This document shows, piece by piece, positions 1 to 3,894 of a stretch of 9,797 nt of DNA. The position numbers were made by a program, and so were the translations under genes. This DNA is from Hydrogenophaga sp. (GTDB lineage: Bacteria > Pseudomonadota > Gammaproteobacteria > Burkholderiales > Burkholderiaceae_C), in contig JALOSN010000191.1 of assembly GCA_025458415.1 (NCBI GenBank), positions 1-9,797 on the forward strand, written 5' to 3'. The notes below the pieces were generated by a model. The model was not told the DNA's origin. It worked only from the letters and a program-made list of their open reading frames with translations, and did no database searches. Positions within the stretch are counted from its first letter, which is position 1. Every line of letters starts with the position of its first letter.

Positions 1-5
1 CTCGA

Positions 6-11
6 TACAAT
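6..11 (+). promoter_or_regulatory. Possible sigma70 -10 box for the rubredoxin-pil operon
   Basis: TACAAT matches five of six bases of the TATAAT consensus and lies in the only AT-richer stretch of the window (about bases 1-45). Transcription would begin near base 18, leaving a leader of about 26 nt before the preferred rubredoxin ATG at 44. The matching -35 element would lie outside the window, so it cannot be checked. No other promoter is evident upstream of the operon genes. The call is weak and rests on position and base composition alone. Confidence 0.25.
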
Positions 12-43
12 CATTGCATTCTATGTCAATGAACCCTATAAAC

Positions 44-217
44 ATGAGCGATCCCAAGACTTGGATGTGTCTGATCTGCGGCTGGATCTATGACGAGGCG
101 GCCGGCGCTCCGGACCACGGCATTGCACCGGGCACGGCCTGGGCCGATGTGCCGATGAACTGGACCTGCCCTGAGTGCGGGGCCCGCAAGGAAGACTTCG
201 AGATGGTGCAGATCTGA
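44..217 (+). CDS. Rubredoxin
   Basis: This is a small cytoplasmic iron-sulfur electron carrier holding one Fe in a Cys4 site. The 57-residue product has the two rubredoxin knuckles: CLICG (Cys9, Cys12) and CPECG (Cys42, Cys45). It also has the conserved WIYDE segment and the aromatic and acidic residues expected between the knuckles. Length and motif spacing fit a complete single-domain rubredoxin. I chose ATG 44 (MSDPKTWMC) because family members usually begin a few residues before the first CxxCG. In-frame starts at TTG 14, ATG 23 and ATG 29 are also possible and would add up to ten unconserved residues. No clear ribosome binding site is visible for any of them. pilG follows after 58 nt on the same strand, so co-transcription is likely. 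Rubredoxin beside pilG is, as I recall, common in Burkholderiales. Its redox partner is not identifiable here, and a direct role in pilus signalling would be speculation. Confidence 0.93.
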   Translation: MSDPKTWMCLICGWIYDEAAGAPDHGIAPGTAWADVPMNWTCPECGARKEDFEMVQI

Positions 218-261
218 CGGCATGGCCGTTGCTTGTGCGCCCTTTTTCTGACGCCCTTTTC

Positions 262-265
262 GGAG
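262..265 (+). promoter_or_regulatory. Ribosome binding site for pilG
   Basis: GGAG lies 10 nt before the GTG at 276. It supports the rare GTG start for pilG, which is also where similarity to the receiver domain begins. There is no ATG in that frame at a suitable position. Confidence 0.5.
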
Positions 266-275
266 CAAGCCCAAC

Positions 276-671
276 GTGAGTACGACAGCATCGCTGAAGG
301 TTCTGGTGGTGGACGACAGCAACACCATCCGGCGCAGCGCGGAGATCTTTCTCAAGCAGGGCGGGCACGAAGTGCTGCTGGCAGAGGATGGCTTCGATGC
401 CCTGGCCAAGATCAACGACTACCAGCCTGACCTGGTGTTCTGCGACATCCTCATGCCGCGTCTGGACGGCTACCAGACCTGCGCCATCATCAAGCGAAAT
501 GCCCGTTTTGCCAACCTGCCGGTGGTCATGCTGTCGTCCAAGGACGGTGTGTTTGACAAGGCGCGCGGGCGGATGGTCGGCTCGCAGGAATACCTCACCA
601 AACCCTTCACCAAAGACCAGCTCCTGCAGGCCGTGCAGCAGTTTGGCGCCAACCTCACCGGAGCTGTGTGA
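276..671 (+). CDS. pilG: Twitching motility response regulator PilG
   Basis: This is a stand-alone CheY-like receiver of 131 residues with no output domain. The acidic pair is Asp13-Asp14, the predicted phosphoacceptor is Asp57 (in CDILMP), the switch Ser is Ser87 (in MLSSKD) and the conserved Lys is Lys109 (in TKPF), so the active site is complete. In P. aeruginosa, PilG takes phosphate from ChpA and promotes pilus extension and cAMP synthesis. Transfer of that role to this protein is inferred from sequence style and from being first in pilG-pilH-pilI order. The start is GTG 276, supported by GGAG at 262-265 and by full coverage of the receiver fold. The stop TGA at 669-671 overlaps the pilH ATG by one base, implying translational coupling. 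PilG rather than PilH is assigned from gene order and the FCDILMPRLDGY segment. Confidence 0.92.
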   Translation: MSTTASLKVLVVDDSNTIRRSAEIFLKQGGHEVLLAEDGFDALAKINDYQPDLVFCDILMPRLDGYQTCAIIKRNARFANLPVVMLSSKDGVFDKARGRMVGSQEYLTKPFTKDQLLQAVQQFGANLTGAV

Positions 672-1036
672 TGCCTATCCAGAAAGTGCTTGTCGTCGAC
701 GATTCCAAGACCGAACTGATGGTTCTGACCGATCTTTTGGGTAAAAACGGCTACACCGTCCGGACCGCCGAGAATGCGGATGAAGCCTTTCGTCGCCTCG
801 GGGAGGAAAAGCCCGATCTGATCCTGATGGACGTGGTGATGCCCGGTCAGAATGGCTTCCAGTTGACCCGCGCCATCACGCGGGATCCCCAGTATTCGAG
901 CATTCCGATCATCATGTGCACCAGCAAAAATCAGGAGACCGATCGCGTGTGGGGCATGCGCCAGGGTGCGCGTGACTACGTGACCAAGCCGGTCAATGGG
1001 GAAGAGCTCATCTCCAAGATCCGGGCGCTGGGCTGA
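671..1036 (+). CDS. pilH: Twitching motility response regulator PilH
   Basis: This is the second single-domain receiver, 121 residues from ATG 671. A GTG at 668 would add one Met, but the ATG is preferred because TGATG couples it to the pilG stop. The acidic pair is Asp10-Asp11, the phosphoacceptor is Asp54 (in LMDVVMP), the switch Thr is Thr84 (in MCTSKN) and the conserved Lys is Lys106 (in TKPV). The segment DRVWGMRQGARDYVTKP is typical of PilH. In P. aeruginosa, PilH opposes PilG, acting as a phosphate sink and/or favouring pilus retraction. The protein is intact and full length with no appended domain. A GC-rich inverted repeat (1021-1027 with 1039-1045) spans its stop codon, and pilI begins 30 nt downstream. 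Confidence 0.93.
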   Translation: MPIQKVLVVDDSKTELMVLTDLLGKNGYTVRTAENADEAFRRLGEEKPDLILMDVVMPGQNGFQLTRAITRDPQYSSIPIIMCTSKNQETDRVWGMRQGARDYVTKPVNGEELISKIRALG

Positions 1037-1066
1037 TCCGCCCGGGCAGATCGCCACAGTCAGAGC

Positions 1067-1600
1067 ATGGCCAACCGTCAGTCACTCAAGGAACTCCAGG
1101 AACGGCTTGCCCAGCGGCTCTCGGCCGCCCGCTCCGAGGCGGTGACCGTTTCGTGGCTGGCGGTGGAAGCCGGCGGCCAACGTTACCTTTTCCCGCTGGT
1201 GCAATCGGGCGAAATCTTCTCCTGGACCGGCGTGCGCCCGGTTCCCTACACCAAGCCCTGGTACCTGGGTGTTGCCGCCCTGCGTGGCGGACTCCAGGGG
1301 GTCGTCGACCTTGCGCAACTGGTGCAGGGGGGCGCGCGCAGCGTTTCACCCGGCGAGCGGGTCACGTCCGAGTCCCGGCTGGTGAGCCTGCACGGTGCGC
1401 TCGGGGTCAATGCCGTTCTGCTGATCGACCGGCTGCTGGGTCTGCGACAGCCTGCCGGGTTTGTCCGCGTGGATGAACCCTCTGCCGGCACGCCCTCTTT
1501 TGTCACCCGGGTTCTCACCGACGGTGAAGGCAGATCCTGGCACGAGGTCGATCTGCAGGCGCTGGCAGGCGATCCGGAGTTTCTTGCGATCGCGGCCTGA
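1067..1600 (+). CDS. pilI: CheW-like adaptor PilI
   Basis: This 177-residue cytoplasmic protein is almost entirely one CheW domain, expected to join the transducer PilJ to the kinase ChpA in a signalling array. A helical, charged N-terminus (about residues 5-25) leads into beta-strand segments such as RYLFPLVQSGEIF (39-51). The CheW core, LGVAALRGGLQGVVDL, follows at about 67-82, and the second subdomain includes NAVLLIDRLLGL (115-126). It is slightly longer than a minimal CheW (about 150-165 residues), as usual for PilI. ATG 1067 gives the family-like MANRQSLKELQ start, although only a weak purine patch (CAGAG) lies just upstream. It sits 30 nt after pilH and 60 nt before pilJ, consistent with one operon. 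No frame disruption is present. PilI, rather than a flagellar CheW, is assigned from the neighbours and the N-terminal style. Confidence 0.92.
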   Translation: MANRQSLKELQERLAQRLSAARSEAVTVSWLAVEAGGQRYLFPLVQSGEIFSWTGVRPVPYTKPWYLGVAALRGGLQGVVDLAQLVQGGARSVSPGERVTSESRLVSLHGALGVNAVLLIDRLLGLRQPAGFVRVDEPSAGTPSFVTRVLTDGEGRSWHEVDLQALAGDPEFLAIAA

Positions 1601-1648
1601 GCGGCCTGGCAGCCGCAGGGGGCTGTATCCGTCATCGAGTTTTTTGTT

Positions 1649-1654
1649 GGAAGG
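1649..1654 (+). promoter_or_regulatory. Ribosome binding site for pilJ
   Basis: GGAAGG lies 6 nt before ATG 1661 and is the strongest Shine-Dalgarno match in the operon. It favours ATG 1661 over the in-frame ATG at 1667, which would leave 12 nt of spacing. Confidence 0.6.
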
Positions 1655-1660
1655 TTTCAT

Positions 1661-2230
1661 ATGGCCATGCTTGATCGATTTCCGGGTCTGTTGAAGAAGA
1701 AGGCCGGTGGCGCACCCGATCTGCCCGGTGCCGTCGATCAGGACGTGGCCGCCATGGCCGCGGCCCGTCTGGCGGGCGATTCGGAGGACTTTGTCGAAAG
1801 CAGGCTCGCCGCGGGCGACGAGAACGCCCCCTTTGTCGGCGGCGTGATCACACTGCCACTGCTGGGCACGAAGCCGGCAGAACAGCACCAGCGCACATTG
1901 GCCATGATGCTGGCCGGTGCGCTCGTTCTGCTGGGTGCCGCCACGGTGTTTGTGCTCAACCAGGCGGAAAAGACCAGTCTTCAGGTGGCGGCCAGCGGCC
2001 AGGCACTGATGCAGTCGCAGCGTCTTGCCAAGAGCGTCTCCCAGGCGCTGGTGGGTGCGCCCGAGGCATTTGCCGAGGTGCGTGAGAGTTCGCAGGTGCT
2101 GGCCAGCAACACGCGCGGTCTGCGCGACGGCAACCCGGAGATGTCGCTGACCCCCCTCGGTGTGGATTACGGACCGGCGCTGAGGCCGAGCGCAATGCCT
2201 CCGCCATCATGGCCCAGCAGCAGGTGCTGA
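1661..2230 (+). CDS. pilJ: PilJ 5' fragment: cytoplasmic N-terminus, TM1, first PilJ module
   Basis: This 189-residue reading frame carries the native PilJ start. Residues 1-78 form a polar cytoplasmic extension without a signal peptide. Residues 79-101 (TLAMMLAG...TVFVLN) are the first transmembrane helix. Residues from about 105 begin the periplasmic region, with the first PilJ-module signature QSQRLAK at 118-124 and helical sequence continuing to about residue 173. The last fifteen or so residues (RPSAMPPPSWPSSRC) are out of frame and unlike PilJ; they mark the read-through past the lesion to TGA 2228-2230. As it stands, the product would be a membrane-anchored stub with an incomplete sensor and no signalling domain. 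Its start is supported by GGAAGG at 1649-1654. Confidence 0.8.
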   Translation: MAMLDRFPGLLKKKAGGAPDLPGAVDQDVAAMAAARLAGDSEDFVESRLAAGDENAPFVGGVITLPLLGTKPAEQHQRTLAMMLAGALVLLGAATVFVLNQAEKTSLQVAASGQALMQSQRLAKSVSQALVGAPEAFAEVRESSQVLASNTRGLRDGNPEMSLTPLGVDYGPALRPSAMPPPSWPSSRC

Positions 2231-3882
2231 CCCAGGTCGGTACCGCGCTGCGCACCATCAACCGCCAGTCCTCCGACCTGCTGGAGATTGCCGAAACGGT
2301 GTCTTCGCTGAAGCTGCAGCAGAACTCGCCGGCCGCCGAGATCGCAGCAGCCGGTCAGCTCGTGATGCTGACCCAGCGTATCGGCAAGTCGGCCAACGAG
2401 TTCCTGACCCTCGAAGGCGTCAGTCCTGAAGCCGTGTTCCTGCTGGGCAAGGACCTGAACACCTTCAAGGAAATCGGCGAGGGCCTGCTCAACGGCAGCC
2501 AGGAGCTGCGCCTGACGGCCGCCCGCGATGCCCAGGTCCGCGAGAACCTGGAGGCCTTGCTGGCCTTGTACGAGCAGACCCGGACCGAGGCGGGCGCCAT
2601 CCTGGGCAACCTGCAGGGCCTGGTCTCCGCCCGCGAGGCGCAGGCCTCCATCGTGACGGACAGCGAGCCCTTGCGCATCGGTCTCGAGAAGCTGCAGTCC
2701 GAACTGTCTTCCCGCTCCGGTCTGGGTGCCGGCGAAGTGGCTTTGCTGCTGATCACCGCCCTGTTCGCGCTGCTGTGTGCGGCGGGCCTGGCCTATGTGC
2801 AGCTGCTGGACAGCCGGCAGCGTCAGATGGTGGCGGAAAGCCAGCGGCGTGCCGCCGAAGGACTCGAGCAGGAAGCCAAGCGAGTCAACGACGCCAACCA
2901 GGCGGCCATTCTTCGGCTGATGAACGAACTGCAGACCGTGGCCGAAGGCGACCTGACGCAGGAAGCCACGGTGACCGAGGACATCACCGGAGCCATTGCC
3001 GACTCGGTGAACTACACGGTGGAAGAGCTGCGCTCCCTGGTGGGCAACGTGCAGGCCACGGCGACCCGCGTGGCGCAGACGACATCGGCGGTGGAAAGCA
3101 CATCGACCGAACTGCTGGCCGCCTCCACCGAACAGCTGCGTGAGATCCGCGAGACCGGTCAGTCGGTGCTGGACATGGCGCAACGCATCAACCAGGTGTC
3201 GGGTCAGGCGCAGGAGTCCGCTTCGGTGGCCCGTGCATCGCTGCAGGCCGCCGAGTCGGGTCTGCAGGCGGTGCAGGACGCCATCGGCGGTATGAACGCC
3301 ATCCGGGACCAGATCCAGGAGACCTCCAAGCGCATCAAGCGCCTGGGTGAGTCGTCGCAGGAGATCGGTGAAATCACCGAGCTGATTTCGGACATCACCG
3401 AACAGACCAACGTGCTGGCCCTGAACGCCGCCATCCAGGCCGCCTCGGCCGGTGAAGCCGGTCGGGGCTTCTCGGTGGTGGCGGAAGAGGTGCAGCGGCT
3501 GGCCGAACGGTCGGCCGACGCCACGCGCCAGATTGCGGCCCTGGTGAAGGCCATTCAGACCGACACGCAGGACGCGGTGGCCGCCATGGAGCGCTCCACC
3601 CAGGGTGTGGTCGAGGGTGCCAAGCTGTCGGACAACGCGGGTACCGCACTGTCCGAAATCGACCGCGTGTCCCGCCGACTGGCCGAGCTGATCGAGCAGA
3701 TCTCGACCTCGGCGCTTCGTGAAGCCGAGTCGGCCAACGAAGTGGCCGGCAACATCCAGCACATCTTTGCCGTGACCGAGCAGACCGGCGAGGGTACGCG
3801 CTCCACGGCGCAACAGGTGCGTGAGCTCTCGGCCATGGCCGAGGAACTGCGTCAATCGGTATCCCGGTTCAAGATCGCCTGA
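2209..3882 (+). CDS. pilJ: PilJ 3' fragment: second PilJ module, TM2, HAMP, MCP signalling domain
   Basis: This 557-residue frame holds most of PilJ. Similarity begins upstream of ATG 2209 (AEAERNASAI), so this ATG is an internal Met, not the native start. The second PilJ-module signature LTQRIGKSANEFL is at residues 53-65. The second transmembrane helix is about 177-198 (VALLLITALFALLC...VQLL). HAMP-like sequence with the EGDLT motif spans about 200-275. The MCP coiled coil runs to the end, with hairpin tip EQTNVLALNAAIQAASAGEAG at about 398-418, where CheW and CheA proteins bind. The C-terminus ends VSRFKIA with no CheR-docking pentapeptide. ATG 2209 overlaps the end of the 5' fragment by 22 nt, so reinitiation could in principle give a product lacking TM1, but no ribosome binding site supports it. 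Coding is clean to TGA 3880-3882. Confidence 0.85.
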   Translation: MAQQQVLTQVGTALRTINRQSSDLLEIAETVSSLKLQQNSPAAEIAAAGQLVMLTQRIGKSANEFLTLEGVSPEAVFLLGKDLNTFKEIGEGLLNGSQELRLTAARDAQVRENLEALLALYEQTRTEAGAILGNLQGLVSAREAQASIVTDSEPLRIGLEKLQSELSSRSGLGAGEVALLLITALFALLCAAGLAYVQLLDSRQRQMVAESQRRAAEGLEQEAKRVNDANQAAILRLMNELQTVAEGDLTQEATVTEDITGAIADSVNYTVEELRSLVGNVQATATRVAQTTSAVESTSTELLAASTEQLREIRETGQSVLDMAQRINQVSGQAQESASVARASLQAAESGLQAVQDAIGGMNAIRDQIQETSKRIKRLGESSQEIGEITELISDITEQTNVLALNAAIQAASAGEAGRGFSVVAEEVQRLAERSADATRQIAALVKAIQTDTQDAVAAMERSTQGVVEGAKLSDNAGTALSEIDRVSRRLAELIEQISTSALREAESANEVAGNIQHIFAVTEQTGEGTRSTAQQVRELSAMAEELRQSVSRFKIA

Positions 3883-3894
3883 TCTCCACAAGCC

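Larger units (their letters stand above)
1661..3882 (+). pseudogene. pilJ: pilJ, methyl-accepting type IV pilus transducer, frameshifted
   Basis: This is the whole pilJ locus, read as one gene with a frame change at about 2177-2190. PilJ is the inner-membrane receptor of the Pil-Chp system: two transmembrane helices bracket a periplasmic region built of two PilJ modules, followed by HAMP and a long MCP coiled coil that docks PilI and ChpA. All these parts are present, but split over two frames. Upstream sequence is recognisable to about GVDYGPAL; recognisable sequence resumes in another frame at about AEAERNASAIMAQQ. The span is 2222 bases, two more than a multiple of three, so 3n+1 bases are missing or 3n+2 added. 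The restored protein would be about 740 residues or slightly more, near the size I expect for Burkholderiales PilJ. There is no other internal stop or sign of decay. Recent inactivation, a switchable indel and a base-call or assembly error are all open. Confidence 0.85.

Noticed and set aside
14..42. TTGCAT-17 bp-TATAAA as a promoter
   Set aside because: The spacing is good, but transcription would start at about base 49, after the rubredoxin ATG at 44, and no later start is suitable. The -35 matches only three of six bases.
1021..1045. GC hairpin (CCGGGCG with CGCCCGG) over the pilH stop, as a terminator
   Set aside because: No T-run follows and pilI starts 22 bases later in the same operon. 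A 7-bp stem in GC-rich DNA is weak evidence.
1601..1646. GCGGC/GCCGC stem plus a T-run between pilI and pilJ, as a terminator
   Set aside because: The stem is only 5 bp and the T-run lies over 20 bases downstream, not directly after it.
2209..2230. Programmed ribosomal frameshifting in pilJ
   Set aside because: No slippery heptamer is seen, and PilJ is not known to use recoding. An indel is simpler.
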